Assembly: GCA_030620065.1 (NCBI GenBank)
Contig: JAUXFJ010000036.1
Location: 1 to 10,094 of the forward strand
From: Anaerolineaceae bacterium
Lineage (GTDB): Bacteria > Chloroflexota > Anaerolineae > Anaerolineales > Anaerolineaceae
Direction of reading: 5' to 3'
Length of the DNA: 10,094 nt
Part shown: one piece after another, positions 1-5,695 of the stretch
Layout of the letters: each line of letters opens with the position of its first letter
Position numbering within the stretch: position 1 is the first letter of the stretch
The notes under the pieces: generated by a model
Databases searched by the model: none
Told to the model about the DNA's origin: nothing
What the model saw: only the letters and a program-made list of their open reading frames with translations
Position numbers and translations under genes: made by a program

Positions 1-312
1 CGGCAGGGGTTCAAAAGCGTAAACGCGGCCTTTGGGCTCAGATAATTTAGCAGCTAGCAAGCTGAAGTAACCTACATTTGCGCCTATATCGAAGAACACG
101 CTGTTAGGTTTGATCTCACGTTCAAAAGACTGACGTTTACGGTATTCATACCACCCCAGCCAGTAGCCGTGCTCGCCTGAGCCGACTACCCACTTCATGC
201 CGCGCATGCGTCCCTGCAAGATGGGCATGACCATACCCGGGGGGAGCAAGCGTAAGGGCAGCCGTAAGAGTTTGCCCAGCAAGGTATTGCTGGATATGCG
301 GGGAAAGTTCAT
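1..312 (-). CDS. FkbM family SAM-dependent methyltransferase (partial, N-terminal 104 residues)
   Basis: The reading frame starts at the ATG complementary to 310-312 and stays open to the window edge, so the C-terminal part is missing. After a basic, hydrophobic N-terminal stretch with Trp/Tyr-rich sequence (GYWLGWYEY), the class I methyltransferase nucleotide-binding motif appears as VFFDIGANVGYFS (DIGANVG at residues 75-81), followed by GRVYAFEPLP (residues 95-104), the acidic loop that contacts the SAM ribose. This pairing is characteristic of the FkbM family, which O-methylates sugars, polyketides or other small molecules; the substrate cannot be read from this fragment. The start lies 33 bp downstream of the AIM24-type gene on the same strand, so cotranscription is plausible. 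No strong Shine-Dalgarno is visible just upstream of the ATG. Family assignment is firm at the motif level; specificity is unknown. Confidence 0.85.
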   Translation of the reverse strand, partial: MNFPRISSNTLLGKLLRLPLRLLPPGMVMPILQGRMRGMKWVVGSGEHGYWLGWYEYRKRQSFEREIKPNSVFFDIGANVGYFSLLAAKLSEPKGRVYAFEPLP

Positions 313-345
313 ATGTTATTTAAAGGTTGGTATCCCTTTCTATGT

Positions 346-1029
346 TTAGTGGCTGCTGCTTGGCTTAGGGAGTTTGGGGAGTAACCAGGAAAGGAAGGCG
401 TCGGTGGAACGCGTTTGCAGCAAGACACGCCCGGGACCAGTTAGATCGACGACCAACCCCTCACCGCTGAAGAGGGAGGATTTAAGACCGCCGATCGAGC
501 GCACTTTAAAGCCCATGTTCTCACTGAAAGCGACCAGGTGGCCGGTGTCGACGGTGTAGGTTTCCCCTGCTGCAAGGTTTATCTCATGAATAGCACCGTA
601 GGAGGAAAGGATCGCTTTCCCCTGACCGAAGACCTTGAGCATGATCAGACCCTCAGAGGCGAAGAAGGTTTTTGCGCCACCCCATTTGGTGTCTATCTCG
701 ACGCTTGTTTCTGATGCGACGTATGATCCAGATTGCACCATCAGGCTTTCTCCCTGAAGATCCAGCAGGAAAAGGTCACCCGGCAAAGCTGGTGCGACGG
801 TGACCTCCCCACCTTGTGGGCCGGCTTTATAACTGTTCTGGAAGAAGCTTTCCCCGCCTAAGAAGGCGCGACCTAAAGACTTCAGAAGACCGCCGCGTGC
901 CTTGGTTTCAATTTGAATATCCGAAGACATACTGACCATTGATCCGCCTTCAACTTGCAGCTCCTCGGCAGGTTCCAGCTTGACAATACCTAGTGAATAT
1001 GAAGGTTTGTATTTGATCTCGATTTCCAT
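346..1029 (-). CDS. AIM24 / TIGR00266 family protein
   Basis: The product is 227 residues if translation starts at the ATG complementary to 1027-1029. That ATG is preceded by GGAG with a 6-base spacer, whereas the open frame extends four codons further only to a TTG. The protein is mostly predicted beta strand with many glycines. It carries features of the AIM24 (DUF124/TIGR00266) family: an early VEGGSMVSMS-type segment, a GGxxxSLGRAFLGGESFFQN segment, a central PALPGDLFLLDL stretch and a C-terminal SGEGLVVDLTGPGRVLLQTRS segment. Bacterial members form beta-sandwich trimers and have no assigned enzymatic activity; the mitochondrial relative affects inner-membrane organisation. No signal peptide or transmembrane helix is visible, so it is probably cytoplasmic. 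The length is usual for the family. It sits between yjbQ and the FkbM methyltransferase, all on one strand. Family call is strong; function is unknown. Confidence 0.88.
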   Translation of the reverse strand: MEIEIKYKPSYSLGIVKLEPAEELQVEGGSMVSMSSDIQIETKARGGLLKSLGRAFLGGESFFQNSYKAGPQGGEVTVAPALPGDLFLLDLQGESLMVQSGSYVASETSVEIDTKWGGAKTFFASEGLIMLKVFGQGKAILSSYGAIHEINLAAGETYTVDTGHLVAFSENMGFKVRSIGGLKSSLFSGEGLVVDLTGPGRVLLQTRSTDAFLSWLLPKLPKPSSSH

Positions 1030-1035
1030 TTTTTT

Positions 1036-1039
1036 CTCC
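1036..1039 (-). promoter_or_regulatory. Ribosome binding site deciding the AIM24-type gene start
   Basis: On the minus strand GGAG is followed by six A residues and then ATG (1029-1027). The in-frame TTG at 1041 overlaps this Shine-Dalgarno and so cannot use it. The ATG is therefore the better start. Confidence 0.7.
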
Positions 1040-1066
1040 AAAGTCTAATAGAGGTTTGATGAGGCG

Positions 1067-1075
1067 ATTGTAACA
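1067..1075 (-). promoter_or_regulatory. Candidate extended -10 promoter for the AIM24-type gene
   Basis: The minus strand reads TGTTACAAT, an extended -10 element (TGn followed by TACAAT, 5 of 6 to consensus). It would place transcription start near 1060, about 30 bases before the ATG. No convincing -35 hexamer lies 16-18 bp upstream, which is tolerated for extended -10 promoters. It sits in the 132-bp gap after yjbQ, the widest gap in this gene row, so the downstream pair may be transcribed independently. Confidence 0.35.
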
Positions 1076-1128
1076 TGAATGCCATAATACAGCTTGATTA
1101 TGAAAGAAAAGGGGGACAGGTACTGAAC

Positions 1129-1159
1129 GAATCTATTAGATTTTTTAGACATTAGATTC
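1129..1159. repeat. Imperfect inverted repeat after yjbQ
   Basis: GAATCTA (1129-1135) is matched by TAGATTC (1153-1159), with a 17-base AT-rich loop containing TTTTTT. On the minus strand it begins just after the yjbQ stop codon. The arms are AT-rich and the run of T lies in the loop rather than after the stem in the yjbQ direction, so it is at best a weak terminator or processing site. Confidence 0.25.
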
Positions 1160-1161
1160 AA

Positions 1162-1584
1162 TCACAACACCGCTAACACACGCATGAAGACCTGGCGGGT
1201 CTGCGTACGCTGGCGGTGCTCAGCCAGGTAGATGCCTTGCCATGTGCCAAGGCTCAAGCTGCCATTATCAATGGGGATGCTTAAGCTGACGGGCGTAATC
1301 ATCGCGCGCAGATGGGCGGGTGAATCATCCGAACCTTCCAGCGTATGCGCATACCAGGCTTGTCCTTCCGGGATGAGCTGCTCGAAGAGCTCTTCCATAT
1401 CACGCTGCGCGGTGGGATCGTAATTCTCGTTGATAACAAGCGATGCGCTGCAGTGGGGGATATAGAGAAAGCACATCCCTTCGATCACTGACCAATTCTT
1501 CAATCTATCGTTGATCATGTCGGAAAAAGGATAGAGTCCTTTGCCCTGGGTGCTGATCTGGAGCGTTTCTTTATACCAATCCAT
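1162..1584 (-). CDS. yjbQ: YjbQ/UPF0047 family protein (secondary thiamine-phosphate synthase family)
   Basis: The product is 140 residues, the usual length for this single-domain family. Diagnostic conserved positions are all present: H44-C-SASL (44-49), INENYDP (51-57) with D62, the H80-TLEG-SDDSPAH segment (80-91) and the C-terminal GSLSLGTWQGIYLAEHR block (108-124). The conserved His and acidic residues form the family's presumed metal or active site. The E. coli member has weak thiamine-phosphate synthase activity when overexpressed, hence the family name; the true physiological role is unsettled. The start ATG (1582-1584) is preceded by AAAGG at 1591-1595 with a 6-base spacer. It follows recJ by 55 bp on the same strand with no terminator between, so the two are probably one transcript. 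No other thiamine gene is nearby. Family call is very secure; function is not. Confidence 0.93.
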   Translation of the reverse strand: MDWYKETLQISTQGKGLYPFSDMINDRLKNWSVIEGMCFLYIPHCSASLVINENYDPTAQRDMEELFEQLIPEGQAWYAHTLEGSDDSPAHLRAMITPVSLSIPIDNGSLSLGTWQGIYLAEHRQRTQTRQVFMRVLAVL

Positions 1585-1639
1585 ATGAAGCCTTTCGACA
1601 TGTTTAGAGATGGTTATTCATATACGGAAACTGAGCAGA

Positions 1640-3376
1640 TCAACTTTCAGGGCTGGGTTTGATATCTTTAATGTTGAGCTGAAGACTCTGGCGTCCTCTG
1701 AATTCATTGATTTCAAATGTATAAGCAATATCAATCCGATTTGGCATGTTATCCAGCCAATAGCCCTGACGAAAGGCAATGGTTTCGAAATCATGTGTAC
1801 CTGCCCCGATGCGAAGTTTAAGATGAAGACCATCCGTACCGACTTGGCGCACTTGACGGACTTCACATCTCCTGGAAACAAATATAGCTCCCGGGTTGCC
1901 GCGGCCTGTAGGCTCAAGTTGATGTAAGTCTTCCAATATGTCAGGGATGTATTTTGGATGGAGATTATCTAATAAAATTTCACGATCGATTGTGAGTTCA
2001 GGTATCAAATTCAGGTCTTTTAGCTGTTCAGAAGCGATCTCTCTCAAGCGGTCAATTAATGCAGATACGTTCTCATTTGACACCGTAAAGCCTGCGGCAG
2101 CGGAATGACCTCCATGGCGGATAAGCAGATCAGCGCATTGATCCAAGGCGCGCGTGATGTTAAATTCCGGAATACTGCGGCAGGATGCGGTTGTTTGTAG
2201 TTCATCCCGATTCCCAATAATGGCTGGTCGGTAAAATGTCTCTACTATGCGCGAAGCAGCCAAACCTACCACGCCCTCATTAAAATCAGGCGAGGCAGCA
2301 AAAAAAATGAGTGCATCCGGTTCTTTGCTGTAAGCCATTTCTATTGCCTGAGCCTGAATTTCACGCGTCATTTTTTGCCGTTGTGTGTTTTGTACCTCTA
2401 GCTTCTGAGCAAGCTTGCCAGCTTGTAAATAATCCTGTGTCACCAGAAGCTCAAACGCGGTTAGTGCCGAGTCCATCCGCCCGGCCGCATTTATGCGCGG
2501 CCCAAGCACAAAGCCAATATGGCCGGCATTGGTTTTTTCTATTTTTAATCCAGCAACTTGAGCCAGGGAAAAAAGTCCCTGCCGAGTCTGGGTTTGGATG
2601 AGGTCCAGGCCAGCTTTCACGAGCGTACGGTTTTCTCCGATCAAGGGTGCCAAATCTGCGATTGTGCCGATGGCAACCAGGTCAAGCCACTGATCGGCGT
2701 TTACACCAGCGATGGGATAGCTTTGCAGGTACGCTTGGACGAGTTTATAGGCAAGTCCAACACCAGCGAGCATCTTATCCGGATAGAGGTCATCTGTCTG
2801 TTTGGGATTGATGATCGCATCTGCGGGGGGCAGGGTTTCACCCGGCTGGTGGTGGTCGGTGATGATCATGCTGATGCCCAGGTCTTTGGCATGCTGTACT
2901 TCAGCAATTGAACGTACGCCGCAGTCAACGGTGATGATCAATTGGATGGATTCGCTCGCTAATTGGTCGATAGCTCCGATATTGAGTCCATACCCTTCGT
3001 CAAAGCGGCTGGGGATATATGTGCGTGGGTCAGCCCCGCACTTTTTAAGGAATTCATACATCAGTGCGCTGGCTGTGACACCATCGGCGTCATAATCACC
3101 ATAGATAGCGATATTTTCACCCTGTTGAAGCGCGCCGTGCAGCCTTTCAACTGCAATTGGCATGTCCTTAAGATATATAGGGTCGTTAACATCAGGTGCT
3201 GAACCCGAAATATACGCTCGTGCAGAATTCGCTTTAGTAAAACCGCGGTTATAGAGCAGCTGGCGCATGAGAGGGGAGAACTCGGCCAATTCTCGATCGA
3301 TATGTTCGGGTAGCCTATGGGCAATTTTCCAGCGTTTTGGCAGGGGTTTGGGTGTTGGTAATTCTACAAATTCCAT
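1640..3376 (-). CDS. recJ: Single-stranded-DNA-specific exonuclease RecJ
   Basis: The product is 578 residues, close to the usual length of bacterial RecJ. RecJ degrades single-stranded DNA 5' to 3' in the cytoplasm, using Mn2+ or Mg2+, and acts in RecF-pathway recombination, mismatch repair and base-excision repair. The DHH phosphoesterase motifs are complete: GDYDADG (93-99), VDCG (150-153), the signature DHH (174-176) and AIGTIAD (235-241), followed by GPRINAAGRM (292-301). The DHHA1 domain is marked by GVVGLAASRI (368-377) and GGHSAAAGF (422-430). The C-terminal OB-fold linker region contains EPTGRGNPGAIF, a variant of the usual EPxGxGNP. No catalytic residue is missing. The start ATG (3374-3376) is preceded only by a weak purine stretch. 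recJ is first in a minus-strand row with yjbQ, and its promoter probably lies in the divergent region shared with psuG. Confidence 0.97.
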   Translation of the reverse strand: MEFVELPTPKPLPKRWKIAHRLPEHIDRELAEFSPLMRQLLYNRGFTKANSARAYISGSAPDVNDPIYLKDMPIAVERLHGALQQGENIAIYGDYDADGVTASALMYEFLKKCGADPRTYIPSRFDEGYGLNIGAIDQLASESIQLIITVDCGVRSIAEVQHAKDLGISMIITDHHQPGETLPPADAIINPKQTDDLYPDKMLAGVGLAYKLVQAYLQSYPIAGVNADQWLDLVAIGTIADLAPLIGENRTLVKAGLDLIQTQTRQGLFSLAQVAGLKIEKTNAGHIGFVLGPRINAAGRMDSALTAFELLVTQDYLQAGKLAQKLEVQNTQRQKMTREIQAQAIEMAYSKEPDALIFFAASPDFNEGVVGLAASRIVETFYRPAIIGNRDELQTTASCRSIPEFNITRALDQCADLLIRHGGHSAAAGFTVSNENVSALIDRLREIASEQLKDLNLIPELTIDREILLDNLHPKYIPDILEDLHQLEPTGRGNPGAIFVSRRCEVRQVRQVGTDGLHLKLRIGAGTHDFETIAFRQGYWLDNMPNRIDIAYTFEINEFRGRQSLQLNIKDIKPSPES

Positions 3377-3523
3377 GATGAAAGGCTCTTTCTTAGGTGT
3401 TTTAGGATGAGCATCAACGATTGCTTTATTTTGCAGAGGAACGATCTAAATAATTGTACCCTGTATCCCGTACATGTAGTGCTGTAAAGAAAAGAAGGGC
3501 TTGGAGAGCATAAAAAAAGAATT

Positions 3524-3552
3524 ATATTAGGTGATTCTTCTACGCGTGACAA
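3524..3552 (-). promoter_or_regulatory. Candidate sigma70-type promoter for recJ
   Basis: On the minus strand TTGTCA (complement of 3547-3552, 5 of 6 to TTGACA) is followed after exactly 17 bp by TAATAT (complement of 3524-3529, 4 of 6). An overlapping TATAAT (complement of 3521-3526) is a better -10 but would need a 20-bp spacer. The implied leader for recJ is about 140 bases. Called by eye only. Confidence 0.35.
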
Positions 3553-3568
3553 AATAAACGGTCAAAAA

Positions 3569-3597
3569 ATGACAAAAGCTGGCTTTTTTACTATAAA
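3569..3597 (+). promoter_or_regulatory. Candidate sigma70-type promoter for psuG
   Basis: ATGACA (3569-3574, 5 of 6 to TTGACA) and TATAAA (3592-3597, 5 of 6 to TATAAT) are separated by an ideal 17 bp. Transcription would start near 3604, giving a psuG leader of about 95 bases. The spacer contains a short self-complementary AAAAGC/GCTTTT stretch. It lies back to back with the recJ promoter candidate. Confidence 0.5.
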
Positions 3598-3699
3598 GTA
3601 CTCTTAATATCAGTTAATCTTAAACTCATTTGGAGCCTCTGAAATGTTAGAATACGATTCATTCTGACATGAAAGACCGATGAATGTCGAGTGATAATT

Positions 3700-4611
3700 A
3701 TGCTAAAAACATCGAAGAACCTCTGCCTTTCTAGCGAAGTATTGCAGTCCCAGGAAATGGGTCTGCCAATCGTCGCGCTTGAATCAGCAGTCATCACACA
3801 TGGTTTACCGCATCCCGAAAACCTTAACCTGGCACTCGATATGGAAAAGGCGGTCCGTGCGGAAGGCGCTGTACCTGCAACGATCGCATTAATAAAGGGC
3901 ACTGTGCGTGCAGGACTGGAAGAAGCGGAAATCCGCATGCTGGCCGAAGCTGCTCACACACGCAAAATTAGCCTGCGTGATCTTGGGATTGCGGTGGCAC
4001 AAGAGTTAAGTGGTGGCACAACTGTTGCAACATCAATTTTTGCGGCAGAAGTAGCCGGGATTAAAGTGTTTGCCACAGGCGGTATCGGTGGCGTTCACCG
4101 CAATGCAGCGTTTGATGTTTCTGCTGACCTGCCGCAGTTAGGACGATCGCAAGTTGTGGTTGTTTGCGCAGGTGCCAAGGCAATCCTGGATCTGCCTGCC
4201 ACATTGGAATATCTGGAGACGCAGGGCGTACCAGTTGTAGGGTATCAGACGGATGAGTTTCCGGCTTTTTATTCAAGAAGCAGCGGGTTGCATGTCGATA
4301 TCAAGGCTGACTCTGCTGAAGATGTCGCAGAAATTGCCAGAGCACATTGGGATTTAGGTTTGAAGAGCGCCATTCTGGTGGTTGTCCCGCCCCCCGCAGA
4401 GGATGCAATGTCTTTGGAAGTGGTTGAAAAAGCCATCGCGAGCGCTCTGCAAGAAGCAAATAAACAAGGCATACATGGTGCGGCCATAACCCCTTTCTTA
4501 CTTGGCCGGGTTAGTGAGTTGAGCAGTGGCGAGAGTTTAAAAACAAATTTATCCTTACTGCTCAACAACGGACGCGTTGCAGCAAAGATTGCCAAGCGTC
4601 TCGCTGGGTAG
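3700..4611 (+). CDS. psuG: Pseudouridine-5'-phosphate glycosidase
   Basis: The product is 303 residues from the ATG at 3700, the usual family length; an in-frame GTG at 3691 would add three residues. GAGTG about 7 bases before the ATG supports 3700. PsuG reversibly splits pseudouridine 5'-phosphate to uracil and ribose 5-phosphate in the cytoplasm, the C-C bond breaking step of pseudouridine salvage. Family segments run in order: PIVALESAVITHGLPHPEN (23-41), FATGGIGGVHR (124-134), DVSADLPQL (139-147), CAGAKAILD (156-164), GYQTDEFPAFYSR (181-193) and TPFLLGRVSEL (264-274). By alignment with E. coli PsuG, E28, D143, the Schiff-base lysine K160 and N283 correspond to E31, D149, K166 and N289, so the enzyme should be active. 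The partner pseudouridine kinase (psuK) is not adjacent in this window. Transcribed divergently from recJ. Confidence 0.96.
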   Translation: MLKTSKNLCLSSEVLQSQEMGLPIVALESAVITHGLPHPENLNLALDMEKAVRAEGAVPATIALIKGTVRAGLEEAEIRMLAEAAHTRKISLRDLGIAVAQELSGGTTVATSIFAAEVAGIKVFATGGIGGVHRNAAFDVSADLPQLGRSQVVVVCAGAKAILDLPATLEYLETQGVPVVGYQTDEFPAFYSRSSGLHVDIKADSAEDVAEIARAHWDLGLKSAILVVVPPPAEDAMSLEVVEKAIASALQEANKQGIHGAAITPFLLGRVSELSSGESLKTNLSLLLNNGRVAAKIAKRLAG

Positions 4612-4619
4612 TCTCAAGC

Positions 4620-4668
4620 AAGATCGCACATTAAAAACTTAGAACTCTAACTCTATGTGAGTGATCTT
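4620..4668. terminator. Imperfect hairpin between convergent genes
   Basis: AAGATC-G-CACAT (4620-4631) can pair with ATGTG-AGT-GATCTT (4655-4668), with a small bulge and a 23-base loop. It lies between the convergent psuG and stalked-membrane-protein genes, where a bidirectional terminator is expected. There is no T-run after either arm and the loop is long, so intrinsic termination is uncertain. Confidence 0.3.
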
Positions 4669-4677
4669 AACACGGTT

Positions 4678-5610
4678 TTATGGGGTGGACGTAGGCACAC
4701 GTGTGTCTGTTGGTCGAAGGGTGCGCGTTCGAGTTGGCGTCCTCGTGATTGTGGGTGTCCATGTTGGCCAACGTGTAGATGTGTTGGTCCCTGTTGAGGT
4801 GTTAGTCGGTGTGTTCGTCGCTGTTGGTGTGTTCGTCGGACTGGGTGTAAGTGTTGGTGTTGGTGGATCTCCAACAACTGTAAAGAAACCAGAAACCTTC
4901 CATTCGGAACCGATGAAGATTTGCACCTCATAAAGACCAGGTAACCAAACCTCAGCCGGTGGATCCCATTTAATGTAATCATAGCCCCCGGTTCCCCCTT
5001 GCCACTGACCAGTTTCGTAGTTGACAAGCAGTCCTTGGGAATACCAGAGTGCGGTCCATTGAACGCCACCTTTCATTTCATTGTAGCTGTAAGTCCCGTA
5101 AAGATGACCGACCGGGTTTTCAAACTCAACGGAAGGATTAACAGGTTGCAGATCTTTGCTGAGGCTTTGGGCAAATTGGATCAAGCTGAAGGCGGTATCT
5201 GGATTGGGCGTCACCTCAGAATCAAAAAGTGCTAGGATATTTTCAGGCAAAGCAGGTGTATTAGTGATTGAAGGCGTATTGGTTATGGTCGGCGTTAGTG
5301 TAATCGTTGGCGTGAGGGTAATGGTTGGCGTAAGCGTGACGGTAGGTGTCTTCGAAGGGGTGCGCGTCGGTGGAAAATATTGATAAGCGATAGGCTCCCC
5401 GAAGCGGTAGATGAGGAAAGATAGGCCAGCTAAGATGAGCGCAAAAAAGAATGAGCGCCATCCACGCAAAATTTGTTCCCGCCGCTTGAAGTAAAACGGC
5501 AAACGACGAGCACTGCGCATCGCTTTGATGGCTTGAAAGACCATCCAAACCACAGCCACAGCGGTGATTATGACGATGGTCAACATAGTAGAGCGGATGT
5601 CTAAGTTCAT
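4678..5610 (-). CDS. Membrane-anchored surface protein with two Thr/Pro-rich repeat stalks
   Basis: A 310-residue protein not assignable to a characterised family. Two hydrophobic helices are visible near the N terminus (about 8-28 and 52-69), joined by a strongly basic loop (residues 29-51, many Arg/Lys). That loop is probably cytoplasmic, which places both the N-terminal tip and the long C-terminal part outside. Residues 80-120 are a Thr/Pro repeat with a six-residue period (TLTPTI). Residues 121-240 form a presumably globular domain with a beta-rich segment, WTALWYSQGLLVNYE, GGTGGYDYIKW and WLPGLYEVQIFIG. Residues 240-310 are a second Thr/Pro/Asn stalk that runs to the end with no sorting signal. 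Such stalks are common in Chloroflexota surface proteins and may be O-glycosylated (inference). It is divergent from the kinase pair, sharing an 85-bp promoter region. No clear Shine-Dalgarno precedes the ATG. Role unknown. Confidence 0.8.
   Translation of the reverse strand: MNLDIRSTMLTIVIITAVAVVWMVFQAIKAMRSARRLPFYFKRREQILRGWRSFFFALILAGLSFLIYRFGEPIAYQYFPPTRTPSKTPTVTLTPTITLTPTITLTPTITNTPSITNTPALPENILALFDSEVTPNPDTAFSLIQFAQSLSKDLQPVNPSVEFENPVGHLYGTYSYNEMKGGVQWTALWYSQGLLVNYETGQWQGGTGGYDYIKWDPPAEVWLPGLYEVQIFIGSEWKVSGFFTVVGDPPTPTLTPSPTNTPTATNTPTNTSTGTNTSTRWPTWTPTITRTPTRTRTLRPTDTRVPTSTP
4681..4893 (-). repeat. Thr/Pro-encoding low-complexity repeat (C-terminal stalk)
   Basis: Degenerate short tandem units rich in ACN and CCN codons encode TPT/NTPT/TRTPT-type repeats, residues 240-310 of the surface protein. 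The units are diverged at the nucleotide level, unlike the more regular upstream repeat. Confidence 0.75.
5251..5373 (-). repeat. 18-nt-period Thr/Pro-encoding tandem repeat
   Basis: Residues 80-120 of the surface protein. Several consecutive units encode TLTPTI/TNTPSI, an 18-base period seen on the plus strand as recurring GTTGGCGT cores about 18 bases apart (for example near 5297-5345). Period and partial nucleotide conservation suggest expansion by slippage or unequal recombination. Confidence 0.75.
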
Positions 5611-5628
5611 GAGGTTTTTTGGACTACT

Positions 5629-5651
5629 AAACTAGTATTATAGCCTAGTTT
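5629..5651. repeat. Inverted repeat (operator candidate) in the divergent promoter region
   Basis: AAACTAG (5629-5635) and CTAGTTT (5645-5651) are perfect 7-base inverted arms around a 9-base spacer that contains the minus-strand -10 hexamer. The arrangement fits a dimeric regulator site able to block the promoter; binding is inference. Confidence 0.4.
5637..5642 (-). promoter_or_regulatory. Perfect -10 hexamer (TATAAT) upstream of the surface protein gene
   Basis: The minus strand reads TATAAT about 27 bases before the surface-protein ATG, implying a start near 5630 and a leader of about 20 bases. The -35 region is poor (no good TTGACA match at 16-18 bp). An equivalent promoter for the kinase gene on the plus strand is not obvious; TTGAAA at 5658-5663 lacks a convincing -10. 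Confidence 0.4.
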
Positions 5652-5695
5652 TATTGATTGAAAGAAAATTTAACGGAGTGTAAGAACAAAAACAG

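Larger units (their letters stand above)
3377..3699. other. Divergent intergenic region between recJ and psuG
   Basis: About 320 bp without a supportable gene. The short open frames here lack ribosome binding sites and recognisable protein content. It is AT-rich, with promoter-like hexamers for both directions clustered at 3524-3597. TGACAAAA occurs twice as a direct repeat, at 3547-3554 and 3570-3577, 23 bp apart start to start. The psuG leader (about 3604-3699) contains two tiny in-phase start-stop combinations but no recognisable riboswitch. Confidence 0.6.

Noticed and set aside
1610..1927. 105-codon plus-strand frame overlapping the 3' end of recJ
   Set aside because: It is antisense to conserved RecJ sequence and lacks any domain signature.
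2311..3202. Several plus-strand open frames of 79-117 codons within recJ
   Set aside because: They lie wholly opposite a complete, well-conserved recJ and have no recognisable protein features.
3364..3552. 62-codon minus-strand frame overlapping the recJ start
   Set aside because: No ribosome binding site, odd composition, and it overlaps recJ and the promoter candidates; it looks like chance.
3673..3694. Tiny start-stop minigenes (Met-Lys-Asp-Arg and Met-Asn-Val-Glu) just before psuG
   Set aside because: They are four codons each, arise easily by chance, and have no attenuator-like hairpin or relevant codon pattern.
5251..5373. Regular repeats considered as a CRISPR array
   Set aside because: There are no distinct spacers; the period is 18 nt and codes a Thr/Pro hexapeptide inside an open frame.
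4661..5383. Plus-strand open frames encoding VGVGV-type repeats opposite the surface protein
   Set aside because: They are the antisense readout of the Thr/Pro codon repeats. The minus frame alone gives membrane helices and a plausible globular domain.
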